Source: Prevotella sp. (GTDB taxonomy: Bacteria; Bacteroidota; Bacteroidia; Bacteroidales; Bacteroidaceae). Taken from it: 53,886 bases of DNA. Positions 41,259-50,252 of this stretch are shown piece by piece (position 1 is the stretch's first letter; every line of letters begins with the position of its first letter). The position numbers and the translations under genes are program-made. A model generated the notes under the pieces. The model had not been told where the DNA came from and searched no databases. It saw only the letters and a program-made list of their open reading frames with translations. The DNA lies in the NCBI GenBank assembly GCA_017443345.1, contig JAFSNR010000036.1, positions 1-53,886 on the forward strand. Reading direction: 5' to 3'.

Positions 41259-42113
41259 CTATACCATATCGTTGGCGTCAGTTACCTTCTTAGAGGTTGC
41301 CGACTTACGAATGGCGCGCTTACGCGTGGTCTTCTTCTCCTCTACGCCAGTCACCTTGTCGATCTTAACGCCAGCAAGTTCAGGATCAATCATGATACGA
41401 CCACAGTACTCACAAACAATGATTTTCTTGTGCATCTTGATGTCGAGCTGACGCTGGGGCGGAATCTTGTTGAAGCAACCACCACAGGCATCACGCTGTA
41501 CATAAACAACGCCCAGACCATTGCGCGCATTCTTTCGGATACGCTTGAAAGAAGTGAGCAGACGACTCTCGATCTTCGACTCGAGATCCTTGACCTTCTC
41601 CTTCAGCTTATCCTCCTCGGCACGTGTCTCGGTCATGATCTCCTCGAGTTCGCTACGCTTCACCTCCAGATCGTCCTGGCGCTCCTTGATAGCCTCCTCG
41701 TTCATCGCCATCTCGTTCTGCTTCTCCTGGATACGGGTGTTGGCCTCACGAATCTTCTTGTTGCAGAGCTCGATCTCCAATGTCTGGAACTCAATCTCCT
41801 TACTCAACGTGTCATACTCACGATTATTCTTTACATCGTCAAGCTGGCTCTTATAACGAGCTACACTGGCCTCAGCATCGGCAATCTCGCCTTTCTTCTG
41901 CGATACAGCCTTCTGGAACTCACTGATGTCGTTCTTGATTTTCTCAACACGTGTTGTCAGACCTTCGATCTCATCTTCAAGGTCCTGTACCTCGAGAGGA
42001 AGTTCACCTCTCAATGCTCTCTTCTCGTCGATAGCCGAGAGAGCTGTCTGAAGCTGATAAAGGGTCTTCAGTTTCTCTTCAACTGACAAGTCTGTAGGAT
42101 CTTTCTTTGCCAT
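41259..42113 (-). CDS. C4-type zinc-ribbon coiled-coil protein
   Basis: A 284-residue protein: a long antiparallel coiled coil (about 10-195), then a zinc ribbon with CGGCFNKIPP and CEYCGRIM (four Cys), then a basic C-terminal tail rich in Lys/Arg/Thr (about 255-284). This is the bacterial CdsZ/zf-RING_7-like family with roles proposed in translation or RNA binding. Co-directional with the Nif3-like gene, 12 bp downstream of it. Confidence 0.9.
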   Translation of the reverse strand: MAKKDPTDLSVEEKLKTLYQLQTALSAIDEKRALRGELPLEVQDLEDEIEGLTTRVEKIKNDISEFQKAVSQKKGEIADAEASVARYKSQLDDVKNNREYDTLSKEIEFQTLEIELCNKKIREANTRIQEKQNEMAMNEEAIKERQDDLEVKRSELEEIMTETRAEEDKLKEKVKDLESKIESRLLTSFKRIRKNARNGLGVVYVQRDACGGCFNKIPPQRQLDIKMHKKIIVCEYCGRIMIDPELAGVKIDKVTGVEEKKTTRKRAIRKSATSKKVTDANDMV

Positions 42114-42125
42114 AATTCTTTACGT

Positions 42126-42911
42126 TTATAAATATAATATTGGATTTGTATTCGTTTCTGCGATAAGCGCCTTGACACCAGGACAAGCCTCCTGGATAAT
42201 CGTCTGGAAGACCTCCGTCGTAAACTGCTCACTCTGATAATGGCCGATGACACAGATCTGGATTTTCTGCTCATAGCCGAAATACTGGTGGTAGTGCATC
42301 TCACCTGTGATAAAGGCGTCGGCACCCGTCTTCAGGGCCTCATCGAGCAGGAAATCCCCAGCTCCGCCACAGATAGCCACCTGACGGACAGGACGGCGAA
42401 GCAGTTCGTTGCACATGGCACACTCGACACCAAAGGCCTTCTTCACAGCCAGCACGAAATCATCGGCAGCTATCGGCTCTGGCAGCAAACCTGTCACACC
42501 ACTACCCGCCTCGATGCCGTCGACCTGCTTTGAAGCAAAAAACCGCACATCACTCAGCCCCAGTTTCTCAGCGATACGGTAATTCACCCCACCCTTCGCA
42601 TTGTCCATGTTCGTATGCATGGAGATGACACAGAGATGGTTCTCGATCACCTTCATCACCGTCCGCTGCACATCCGTCAGATCACTGATCGTCTTCAGTC
42701 CTCGGAAGAGCAGAGGATGATGGGATACAATGAGATTGCACCCCTTCATGATGGCCTCGTCGACGATACGTTCGTTGACGTCCAAACACAATAATGCCCC
42801 TGAAACCTCCGTCTCTGTCAGTCCAACTTGCAAGCCAGCATTGTCCCAGCTTTCCTGCAAGGGCAGAGGCGCGAAACGTTCAAGGGCGCTCAGCACTTCT
42901 TTTATTTTCAC
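42126..42911 (-). CDS. Nif3-like dinuclear metal protein
   Basis: A 261-residue protein (NIF3/DUF34 family). Motifs: ESWDNAGLQVG, VSHHPLLFRG with metal His residues, SMHTNMDNAKGGVN, and near the C-terminus ITGEMHYHQ and VIGHYQSEQ. The start appears to be GTG at 42911. A TAATTTTG box (42916-42923) ends only 4 bp before it, so the mRNA may begin at the start codon. Function: metal-binding hydrolase-like, exact substrate unsettled. Operon with the zinc-ribbon gene. Confidence 0.9.
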   Translation of the reverse strand: MKIKEVLSALERFAPLPLQESWDNAGLQVGLTETEVSGALLCLDVNERIVDEAIMKGCNLIVSHHPLLFRGLKTISDLTDVQRTVMKVIENHLCVISMHTNMDNAKGGVNYRIAEKLGLSDVRFFASKQVDGIEAGSGVTGLLPEPIAADDFVLAVKKAFGVECAMCNELLRRPVRQVAICGGAGDFLLDEALKTGADAFITGEMHYHQYFGYEQKIQICVIGHYQSEQFTTEVFQTIIQEACPGVKALIAETNTNPILYL

Positions 42912-42980
42912 GCTGCAAAATTACAAAGAAAAGCCGAGACATCGCCTCGGCCCATGCATTTATTAAAGGTTTTTAACTTT

Positions 42981-43844
42981 TCACCAGTCACTGAGGTCGG
43001 CCTTGGCCTCTACCCTCGCCTCTACAGCGTCATCCAACTCCGGGAAAAAGTCCATCTGCGTCAGCTTCTCTATCTCGTCCACCGTGCGCACGGCATCCTC
43101 CATCAGCTGTTTCTTGCCCTCGTTGCGATAGATGAATCCGATGGCTTTCTCCTTGCCCTGGCGACAGAGAATGACCTTGAAGAAGGCGTCAGGCACCCAC
43201 ACATGGTTCTTTCCGATCGTCTTCTGCTGTCCTTTCTCTGAGAAGATCGGACCACAGACGATGTCGATGGCACCATATCGCTGCGCCCATTCACGACAGA
43301 GGATCTCCAGATCATTCCATTCATACTTGTTCAACCCGTGGTTCTGCGGACATATATTAGTGAAAAGGAACGTCTGGCGCATCGCCTCCTCACTCCACTT
43401 GTTGTCGCCTGCAGGACACATGTGCCCACGGTCATAACGCGAGTTATAGTAGTCATTGTTCGTCGCACGCTTGCCTATAATGTCCGAATCCTCGGTGAAC
43501 ACCTGCATATTACGCCTGGCCTCTCCCCTCGTATGGCGCTCAGTCAGGTGCCACGCCACCCAGTTGGGCGTCTTCGACTTGCTATTGTACGAGGTGGTAT
43601 AGCCCGCTCGGTATAGTATCTGCTCAGGACGGTCCCTCAGCGGTGCAGGAATCTCGTACATCCTCACCGTCTTGGCCTTCTCACCACGGATTTTCTCGTT
43701 GCGAGCCTTTTTCTGTTCTGCCTGCTGACTCTGAGTTTCCGCATAGAGCGCATCAGCCACTTGAGCATTGGCCTCGTTCTGTCGACCCTTGCATGACAGC
43801 ATCGCCATCATCAGGGCCATGATCCAAACCATATTCTTATTCAT
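42981..43844 (-). CDS. Secreted DNA/RNA non-specific endonuclease (NucA type)
   Basis: A 287-residue lipoprotein-like protein (LMMAMLSC, lipobox Cys about 18). The beta-beta-alpha metal nuclease motif is clear: YDRGHMCPAGDNKW (catalytic His of DRGH), then TFLFTNICPQNHGLNKYEWNDLE with the metal-binding Asn. Probably degrades extracellular or periplasmic nucleic acid for nutrition. Downstream genes unrelated. Confidence 0.92.
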   Translation of the reverse strand: MNKNMVWIMALMMAMLSCKGRQNEANAQVADALYAETQSQQAEQKKARNEKIRGEKAKTVRMYEIPAPLRDRPEQILYRAGYTTSYNSKSKTPNWVAWHLTERHTRGEARRNMQVFTEDSDIIGKRATNNDYYNSRYDRGHMCPAGDNKWSEEAMRQTFLFTNICPQNHGLNKYEWNDLEILCREWAQRYGAIDIVCGPIFSEKGQQKTIGKNHVWVPDAFFKVILCRQGKEKAIGFIYRNEGKKQLMEDAVRTVDEIEKLTQMDFFPELDDAVEARVEAKADLSDW

Positions 43845-43856
43845 GACGTGAAAAAC

Positions 43857-44627
43857 TTAATCTTTACCAATCAACTTACCGTACTGATCAAAGAGGACAC
43901 GGTCGGAGAGAAACAGAATGATGGCAAGGGCGAGGACGGATACAGAGACACACGCCACTGCCATCAGCAGCATCACGACGAATGCGTTGATGGGTGACAG
44001 TCCGCCCATGAACAAGCCAACGAGCAACAGGGGCATCGCAGTCAGCGCGAGCACCCGCAGATTGGCCACTGAGGGCGAGACGACAGCTGCCAGCGCACGA
44101 CAGAGGAAGGGTCGCAACGCCTTGAAATGGGGGGCACCATTACCACGCAGGAACTCATACTGCTGTTCATCGGCCTTCAGGGCAGTGAGATAAGTACTCA
44201 GACCACGGATGGTCATCGCCGTGGCATGACCCATCAGGAGGGCCGTAACGGGCACGAACCAACGGGGATCGAACACCCTGACGGGCAGGGCGAGAGCCAG
44301 CAGCCACAGGGCCACGAAGGCGACACTCACCAACAGTCCGCCACTGACAGCCGGCAAGAGGTGCAGACCTTTCTGACTGCATCGCTTGAGCACAAGCCAC
44401 CCTGACCCGACAGCTATCACCACCAGCCACGCGATGAGCAGCCAGGGACTGTCGACCTTATACAGAGCCCATACCACGAGACAGAGCACTAAGAGCTGGG
44501 CACCCATACGAGCCACAGACAGAATGAACGTGCGGAGCATCTTGCGCTCCAGCAGATAGAGTGCCCCGGCAGGTATCAGCAGCAGGAGCAGCCCGACAAT
44601 CGTATGTAGTATCATTCCTTGATTCAT
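43857..44627 (-). CDS. FetB-like ABC transporter permease
   Basis: A 256-residue protein with about seven transmembrane helices, matching the UPF0014/FetB family: LLLLIPAGALYLLERKMLRTFILSVARMGAQLL, then ALLMGHATAMTIRGLSTYL, RALAAVVSPSVANLRVLALTAMPLLLVGLFMGGLSP. FetAB exports iron in E. coli. Three base pairs downstream of the ATPase gene. Confidence 0.85.
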   Translation of the reverse strand: MNQGMILHTIVGLLLLLIPAGALYLLERKMLRTFILSVARMGAQLLVLCLVVWALYKVDSPWLLIAWLVVIAVGSGWLVLKRCSQKGLHLLPAVSGGLLVSVAFVALWLLALALPVRVFDPRWFVPVTALLMGHATAMTIRGLSTYLTALKADEQQYEFLRGNGAPHFKALRPFLCRALAAVVSPSVANLRVLALTAMPLLLVGLFMGGLSPINAFVVMLLMAVACVSVSVLALAIILFLSDRVLFDQYGKLIGKD

Positions 44628-44630
44628 ATT

Positions 44631-45227
44631 CTAAAGTCTTTTCAGATGGATGACTTGGTCGGCATAGTCGATGAACTGAGGCTTGCGGCTGGCCACCAGG
44701 ACGGTCTTGCCCCCAGCAGCCTCACTGCGCAGCAGCTCCAGCATGCGGAGCGTCAGGTCAGAAGGGAGGAAGGCGGCTGGTTCATCGGCAATGATGATGG
44801 GTTTGCCACTGCCCTCGCTGAGTGTCTTTTCCGTCAGACGGAAGATCTCCTCTGGCGTGAGGGGCTCTGGTTGCTCTTCCTTACAGGCACGAGGCAACAG
44901 CTGATTCCAGACGGCATACTCGACAGCCTCACTCTCTGGCCACGAGGGCTCATTGAGCTGATGGGCCAACGACCTCATCTCCTGAGGCAGATAGACCATC
45001 AGACAACGGAATGCCTGAGATGAGTCAATGGTCAGCAGTTCGCCATCGACGCTCACAAAGCCGTCCGCAACAGGCAGAAACCCCATCAGCGTGCGCAGAA
45101 GCGTGGTCTTCCCCACCCCTTCATCGCCCGTGATACAGGTCAGCTGACCGTCCTTCGCCATGAAGGACAGCCTCTCTGCCAGCGTCTTTCCGCCGATGGT
45201 TATCGTTGCGTTCTTAACCTCTAACAT
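44631..45227 (-). CDS. FetA-like ABC transporter ATPase
   Basis: A 198-residue ATPase. Walker A GDEGVGKTTLL (about 35-45), Q loop in LPQEMRSL, Walker B PIIIADEPAAFL, and a switch His is not obvious (VLVASRKPQFIDYADQ has Arg-Lys in that place). The signature LSGGQ is degenerate (TLSEGSGKP). With the FetB-like permease it forms a two-gene transporter, perhaps for metal or thiol export. The changed signature and H loop leave open reduced ATPase activity. Confidence 0.8.
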   Translation of the reverse strand: MLEVKNATITIGGKTLAERLSFMAKDGQLTCITGDEGVGKTTLLRTLMGFLPVADGFVSVDGELLTIDSSQAFRCLMVYLPQEMRSLAHQLNEPSWPESEAVEYAVWNQLLPRACKEEQPEPLTPEEIFRLTEKTLSEGSGKPIIIADEPAAFLPSDLTLRMLELLRSEAAGGKTVLVASRKPQFIDYADQVIHLKRL

Positions 45228-45241
45228 CGTCTTTGTTTTTG

Positions 45242-45300
45242 CAAAAGTACAAAAAAAACTCTATTCACCATCAGTTTTTGTGCTTTTTTTCGTACCTTTG
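45242..45300. promoter_or_regulatory. Divergent promoters: FetA-like gene and agmatine deiminase
   Basis: TACTTTTG on the minus strand (45242-45249) serves the ABC genes; TACCTTTG on the plus strand (45293-45300) serves aguA, whose ATG at 45311 is 10 bp past the box, implying a very short leader. Confidence 0.55.
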
Positions 45301-45310
45301 CGCCAAAATT

Positions 45311-46303
45311 ATGAGTTTCGACAATAAACAACAATCTTCCCGATGGCGCCTGCCAGCAGAATGGGAGCTACAATGGGGCGTACAGCTGACATGGCCGCAT
45401 GCTGGTACAGACTGGGCGCCGATGCTCGATGAGATCACGGCTACCTACGAAGAGATGGCCCGTGAAATCGCCAGACGAGAGCAGCTGTTGGTTGTCGGAG
45501 AACCGAACAACGACACCTGGGCGCGCGATCATGGTTTCATCACCCTCGTCGACGATGAGGGGAACGCCCGCCTACTCGACTTCTGCTTCAACGGCTGGGG
45601 GGAGAAATTCCCTTCAGAACTCGACAATGCCATCAACCGCCGGATTTACGAGGAGGGAAAAGTAAAAGGCGAGTATAAGGACTGTCTCGACTTCGTACTC
45701 GAAGGCGGCTCCATCGAGAGCGACGGTAAAGGTACGGTGTTCACTACGACAGGTTGTCTGCTGGCCCCCCATCGCAACCAGCCTATGACACAGGCTGAGA
45801 TCGAAGAACGTCTCAAGCGTGAGCTCCATGCGGAGCGGATCGTCTGGATTGACTACGGTCATCTGACCGGCGATGATACCGACGGACATATCGACACCCT
45901 GGTACGCATCTGTCCTGATGACACCCTGTTGTATGTTGGCTGCAACGACCCTGACGACGAACAGTATAAGGATCTGCAGCTGATGAAAGCGCAGCTGGCA
46001 ACCTTCAGGACGCTCGACGGCAAGCCCTACAGACTGATAGAACTGCCCATGCCGAGACCCATCTACGATGAGGACGGTTACCGTCTGCCTGCCACCTATG
46101 CCAACTTCCTCGTCATCAACGGGGCCGTACTCTGTCCCACCTATGCCCAACCCGACCTCGACACAGAGGCACTACGGTTGATTGGTGAGGCATTCCCCGA
46201 CAGGGAGATCGTGGGCATCGATTGTAGAAGTGTGATCAAACAGCATGGCTCTCTGCACTGTTGCACCATGCAGTTTCCGATAGAAGTGAAAGGTGAAAAG
46301 TAA
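45311..46303 (+). CDS. aguA: Agmatine deiminase
   Basis: A 330-residue enzyme of the peptidyl-arginine/agmatine deiminase family, hydrolysing agmatine to N-carbamoylputrescine and ammonia. ATG at 45311 (MSFDNK). Catalytic set: Asp in TWARDHGF, Glu/His in VLEGGSIESDGKG and DTDGHIDTLVR, and Cys near the end in GSLHCCTMQ. Together with the next gene it makes putrescine. The last codons and stop lie in a heptamer tract (46283-46331). Confidence 0.92.
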   Translation: MSFDNKQQSSRWRLPAEWELQWGVQLTWPHAGTDWAPMLDEITATYEEMAREIARREQLLVVGEPNNDTWARDHGFITLVDDEGNARLLDFCFNGWGEKFPSELDNAINRRIYEEGKVKGEYKDCLDFVLEGGSIESDGKGTVFTTTGCLLAPHRNQPMTQAEIEERLKRELHAERIVWIDYGHLTGDDTDGHIDTLVRICPDDTLLYVGCNDPDDEQYKDLQLMKAQLATFRTLDGKPYRLIELPMPRPIYDEDGYRLPATYANFLVINGAVLCPTYAQPDLDTEALRLIGEAFPDREIVGIDCRSVIKQHGSLHCCTMQFPIEVKGEK

Positions 46304-46331
46304 ATAGTAAAAAATGAATAGTTGAGATGAG
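46283..46331. repeat. Heptamer tract spanning aguA stop and aguB start
   Basis: Seven 7-mers in step (GAAGTGA, AAGGTGA, AAAGTAA, ATAGTAA, AAAATGA, ATAGTTG, AGATGAG) cover the end of aguA (residues EVKGEK), the gap and the ATG of aguB. Confidence 0.7.
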
Positions 46332-47211
46332 AGAACTGAGAATAGGATTCCTGCAGCAGCACAACACTGCTGACACCAAAGACAACTTGCTCCGACTCGG
46401 TGAGGGCATACGCGACCTGGCAAAAAGGGGTGCACAGCTCATCGTACTACAGGAGCTGCACAACTCACTCTATTTCTGTCAGACAGAAAACGTCAACAAC
46501 TTCGACCTTGCGGAACCCATTCCCGGGCCCTCGACAAGCTTCTTTGGCGAACTGGCACAGAAATTCGGGGTGGTCATCGTCGCCTCACTCTTCGAGAAAC
46601 GCGCACCAGGACTGTATCACAATACAGCCGTCGTACTCGAGAAGGACGGACAGATTGCCGGCATCTACCGTAAGATGCACATCCCCGACGATCCAGCCTA
46701 CTACGAGAAGTTCTATTTCACCCCTGGCGACCTCGGATTCCACCCCATTGAGACGTCCGTAGGCAAACTCGGTGTGCTGGTCTGCTGGGATCAGTGGTAT
46801 CCCGAGGCAGCCCGCCTCATGGCCCTTCAGGGAGCTGAGATGCTGATCTACCCCACAGCCATCGGCTACGAGTCGAGCGACACGCCCGAGGAGCAGCAGC
46901 GTCAGCGCATGGCCTGGCAGACCGTCCAGCGCGGACATGCCGTAGCCAACGGCCTGCCCGTCATCACAGTCAACCGCGTGGGACATGAGCCCGATCCCTC
47001 TGGTCAGACGAACGGCATCCAGTTCTGGGGCACCTCCTTTGTGGCCGGACCTCAGGGCGAGCTCATCTATGAGGCCTCGACCGACGAAGAAGAGAGCATC
47101 ATCGTCGAGATGGACCTCGACCACTCAGAGCAGGTACGCCGCTGGTGGCCCTTCCTGCGCGACCGACGCATCGACGAATATACAGACATACTTAAAAGAT
47201 ACATAGATTAA
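46327..47211 (+). CDS. aguB: N-carbamoylputrescine amidase
   Basis: A 294-residue nitrilase-superfamily enzyme that converts N-carbamoylputrescine to putrescine, CO2 and ammonia. Catalytic triad: Glu in VLQELHN, Lys in YRKMHIPDDP, Cys in VLVCWDQWYPE. Family phrases YYEKFYFTPGDLGF and GTSFVAGPQGE agree. Follows aguA with 23 bp between. Confidence 0.94.
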   Translation: MRELRIGFLQQHNTADTKDNLLRLGEGIRDLAKRGAQLIVLQELHNSLYFCQTENVNNFDLAEPIPGPSTSFFGELAQKFGVVIVASLFEKRAPGLYHNTAVVLEKDGQIAGIYRKMHIPDDPAYYEKFYFTPGDLGFHPIETSVGKLGVLVCWDQWYPEAARLMALQGAEMLIYPTAIGYESSDTPEEQQRQRMAWQTVQRGHAVANGLPVITVNRVGHEPDPSGQTNGIQFWGTSFVAGPQGELIYEASTDEEESIIVEMDLDHSEQVRRWWPFLRDRRIDEYTDILKRYID

Positions 47212-47216
47212 AAAGG

Positions 47217-47975
47217 ATGAAAAAACTACTATCAGCACTTCTGGCGATTCTGCCACTGACAACGATGGCTCAAGACAAGCCCAAACCTTATATCGATGCC
47301 GCCCTCGTCAGTCACTACATGTGGCGCGGACAGGACCTTGGCAACGTGTGTTTCCAACCTGAGATAGGTATCGGCTGGAAAGGATTCGAATTATCTGCCG
47401 AAGGCAGTACAGGCTTTACCCGTAACGAGTTTGAGGAACTCGACATCCACCTGACGTATAATTACAAGGGGTTACTTGTCGGCCTCTCCGACATGTGGGT
47501 TGAAGATGCGACAGATAGTCGTTACTTCGTCTATCGCAGTAAGGAAACTGGTCACACGTTTGAAGGCAAGATCGGCTATGGATGTGACTATGGCTCGCTC
47601 ACATGGCATACGATTTTCGCCGGCAACGACTTTAGGGTCGACGGCAAGCGTGCCTACTCTACGTTCATCGAGTTGGCCATTCCTTTTAAGTTCTTCGACC
47701 TCGATTGGGACTTCCGTACTGGTCTCTGTCCGTGGGAAAGTTCAGGCGCAGTTCTTTACTATGAAGACCACGATGACAAAGGCAACGAGATCACCAGCAA
47801 TTATACTGCGTATAGCTATAACAGCGGTTTCGGTATCAATATGATATCTCTGCGCGCCACGAAGAATTTCCCGTTGGGCAAGAACTGGAAACTGCCAGTG
47901 TTCGTCGAACTCCACACGAACCCTGCCGCTGGGAGCGCCCGCATCCTGATGGGTATCAGCCTGGCCACCTTTTAA
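47217..47975 (+). CDS. Predicted outer-membrane beta-barrel protein
   Basis: A 252-residue protein with signal peptide (ending TTMAQ). Alternating hydrophobic/aromatic strands and short turns (YIDAALVSHYMWRGQDL, FELSAEGSTGFT, LDIHLTYNYKGLLVGLSD) end in a Phe C-terminus (ISLATF), as for outer-membrane barrels. YMWRGQ resembles the start of TorF-type porins. Five base pairs after aguB, so perhaps a channel serving polyamine metabolism, though position may be coincidental. Confidence 0.7.
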   Translation: MKKLLSALLAILPLTTMAQDKPKPYIDAALVSHYMWRGQDLGNVCFQPEIGIGWKGFELSAEGSTGFTRNEFEELDIHLTYNYKGLLVGLSDMWVEDATDSRYFVYRSKETGHTFEGKIGYGCDYGSLTWHTIFAGNDFRVDGKRAYSTFIELAIPFKFFDLDWDFRTGLCPWESSGAVLYYEDHDDKGNEITSNYTAYSYNSGFGINMISLRATKNFPLGKNWKLPVFVELHTNPAAGSARILMGISLATF

Positions 47976-48002
47976 AATTGCAAACTTCAAACAACCATAT
48001 TT

Positions 48003-50222
48003 ATGTCATATCTACTTAGATTCCAAGTCGTTGAAGAGGCCTTCAAGAAGAAGGCCGTAGAGGTAAATGCACCCTCAGAGCGACCTTCAGAGTATTTCGG
48101 AAAGTATGTATTCAATCGTCAGAAGATGTACAAATACCTGCCTGCCGAAGTCTATCAGAAACTCATCGATGTCATCGACAACGGTGCCCGTCTGGATCGC
48201 GGCATCGCCGACGAGGTGGCCATAGGCATGAAGCAATGGGCGCTGGAGATGGGCGCCACCCACTATACCCACTGGTTCCAGCCACTCACCGAGGGCACTG
48301 CCGAGAAGCACGACGCCTTCGTGGAGCACGACGGCAAGGGTGGCATGATCGAGAAGTTCTCGGGCAAGCTGCTCGTCCAGCAGGAGCCTGACGCTTCCAG
48401 CTTCCCCAACGGTGGCATCCGCAACACCTTCGAGGCGCGCGGCTACTCCGCCTGGGATCCCACGTCGCCCGTGTTCATCATCGACGACACACTCTGTATC
48501 CCCACCATCTTCATTTCCTATACGGGTGAGGCCCTCGACTACAAGGCACCGCTGCTTCGCTCCATCCACGCCGTAAACAAGGCTGCCAAGGAGGTGTGCG
48601 ACTACTTCTACGACGATGTCCGTAAGGTACAGGTGAACCTGGGTTGGGAACAGGAGTATTTCCTCGTTGACGAAGGCCTCTACTCTGCCCGCCCCGACCT
48701 GCTGATGACAGGCCGTACGCTGATGGGCCACGAGAGTGCCAAGAACCAGCAGATGGACGACCACTACTTCGGGACCATCCCCGATCGTGTGCAGGCCTTT
48801 ATGAAGGATCTGGAGATCCAGGCTTTGGAACTGGCCATCCCCTGCAAGACCCGCCACAACGAAGTGGCTCCTAACCAGTTCGAGTTGGCACCTATCTATG
48901 AGGAGTGTAATCTCGCCGTCGATCATAACATGCTGCTCATGTCACTCATGAAGCGCGTGGCCCGCAACCACGGTTTCCGCGTGCTGCTCCACGAAAAGCC
49001 CTTCGACGGTATCAACGGCTCGGGTAAGCACAACAACTGGAGTCTGACTGCCGATCGTACGGCTGCCGGCGAACATGGTGTGAAGGGCGTCCTGCTCCAT
49101 GCCCCTGGTAAGACCCCTGAGGAGAACCTCCGTTTCGTGACCTTCATCGTCGAGACGCTGATGGCCGTCTATCGCCACAACGGACTCCTGAAGGCCTCGA
49201 TCATGAGTGCCACCAATGCCCACCGTCTGGGAGGCAACGAGGCGCCCCCTGCCATTATCAGCTCCTTCCTCGGCAAACAGCTCACCGAACTGCTCGACCA
49301 TATCGAACTCTCTGACAAGGACGATCTGTTCGTGCTGAAAGGCAAACAGGGCATGGAGATCGATATCCCCCAGATTCCAGACCTCATCATCGACAATACC
49401 GACCGCAACCGCACGTCGCCCTTCGCCTTCACGGGTAACCGTTTCGAGTTCCGTGCACCGGGTTCGTCGGCCAACTGCGCCTCGGCCATGATTGCCCTGA
49501 ACTCAGCGATGGCAGAAGCCCTGCAGAACTTCAAGAAGCGTGTCGACGAGCGTGTGGGTAAGGGCGAAAGCAAGCTCTCAGCCATCATCGACGTGCTCCG
49601 CGAGGATATCAAGACCTGTAAGCCCATCCGTTTCGACGGCAACGGCTACAGCGATGAATGGGTGAAGGAGGCTGCCCGTCGTGGACTCGACGTCGAGAAA
49701 TCCTGTCCGAAGATCTTCGAGCACTATCTTGACGACTCAAGCATCGAGATGTTTGAGGCCACCAAGGTCATGAACCGCAAGGAGCTCGAGGCCCGCAACG
49801 AGGTGAAATGGGAGACCTACGTGAAGACCGTCCAGATCGAGGCCCGTGTGATGGGCGACCTCTCGATGAACCACATCATTCCCGTCTCCACCCACTATCA
49901 GTCACAGCTCATCAAGAACGTACAGGGCATGAAGGCCGTCTTCCCTGAGGATCAGGCCAACCGCCTCTCTGCCCGTAACATGAAGCTCATCCGTGAGATT
50001 GCCGAGCGCACGGAGCGCATCGAACAGCTCGTCGAGGACCTCACAGAGGCCCGTCGCGTCGCCAATCGCATCTACAACATCCACGAGCGGGCCATCGCCT
50101 ACCACGACACCGTCTGTCCCAAGATGGCGGCCATCCGTTACGAGACCGACCAGCTCGAGATGATTGTCGAGGACGGCCTCTGGTCACTCCCGAAGTACCG
50201 TGAGCTGCTGTTCATCCGATAA
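48003..50222 (+). CDS. glnN: Glutamine synthetase type III
   Basis: A 739-residue enzyme forming glutamine from glutamate and ammonia. Type III signatures: EYFGKYVFNR at the start, ATHYTHWFQPLT, KTRHNEVAPNQFE, LHEKPFDGINGSGKHNNWS, and NRTSPFAFTGNRFEFRAPGSS. Length about 730 is normal for GSIII and much longer than GSI. Likely the main ammonia-assimilating enzyme, in keeping with the ammonia-rich gut or rumen. Single gene; nearby aguA/aguB release ammonia. Confidence 0.95.
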   Translation: MSYLLRFQVVEEAFKKKAVEVNAPSERPSEYFGKYVFNRQKMYKYLPAEVYQKLIDVIDNGARLDRGIADEVAIGMKQWALEMGATHYTHWFQPLTEGTAEKHDAFVEHDGKGGMIEKFSGKLLVQQEPDASSFPNGGIRNTFEARGYSAWDPTSPVFIIDDTLCIPTIFISYTGEALDYKAPLLRSIHAVNKAAKEVCDYFYDDVRKVQVNLGWEQEYFLVDEGLYSARPDLLMTGRTLMGHESAKNQQMDDHYFGTIPDRVQAFMKDLEIQALELAIPCKTRHNEVAPNQFELAPIYEECNLAVDHNMLLMSLMKRVARNHGFRVLLHEKPFDGINGSGKHNNWSLTADRTAAGEHGVKGVLLHAPGKTPEENLRFVTFIVETLMAVYRHNGLLKASIMSATNAHRLGGNEAPPAIISSFLGKQLTELLDHIELSDKDDLFVLKGKQGMEIDIPQIPDLIIDNTDRNRTSPFAFTGNRFEFRAPGSSANCASAMIALNSAMAEALQNFKKRVDERVGKGESKLSAIIDVLREDIKTCKPIRFDGNGYSDEWVKEAARRGLDVEKSCPKIFEHYLDDSSIEMFEATKVMNRKELEARNEVKWETYVKTVQIEARVMGDLSMNHIIPVSTHYQSQLIKNVQGMKAVFPEDQANRLSARNMKLIREIAERTERIEQLVEDLTEARRVANRIYNIHERAIAYHDTVCPKMAAIRYETDQLEMIVEDGLWSLPKYRELLFIR

Positions 50223-50252
50223 ACGATTTTTCAACATTAAAACAAACGACTT

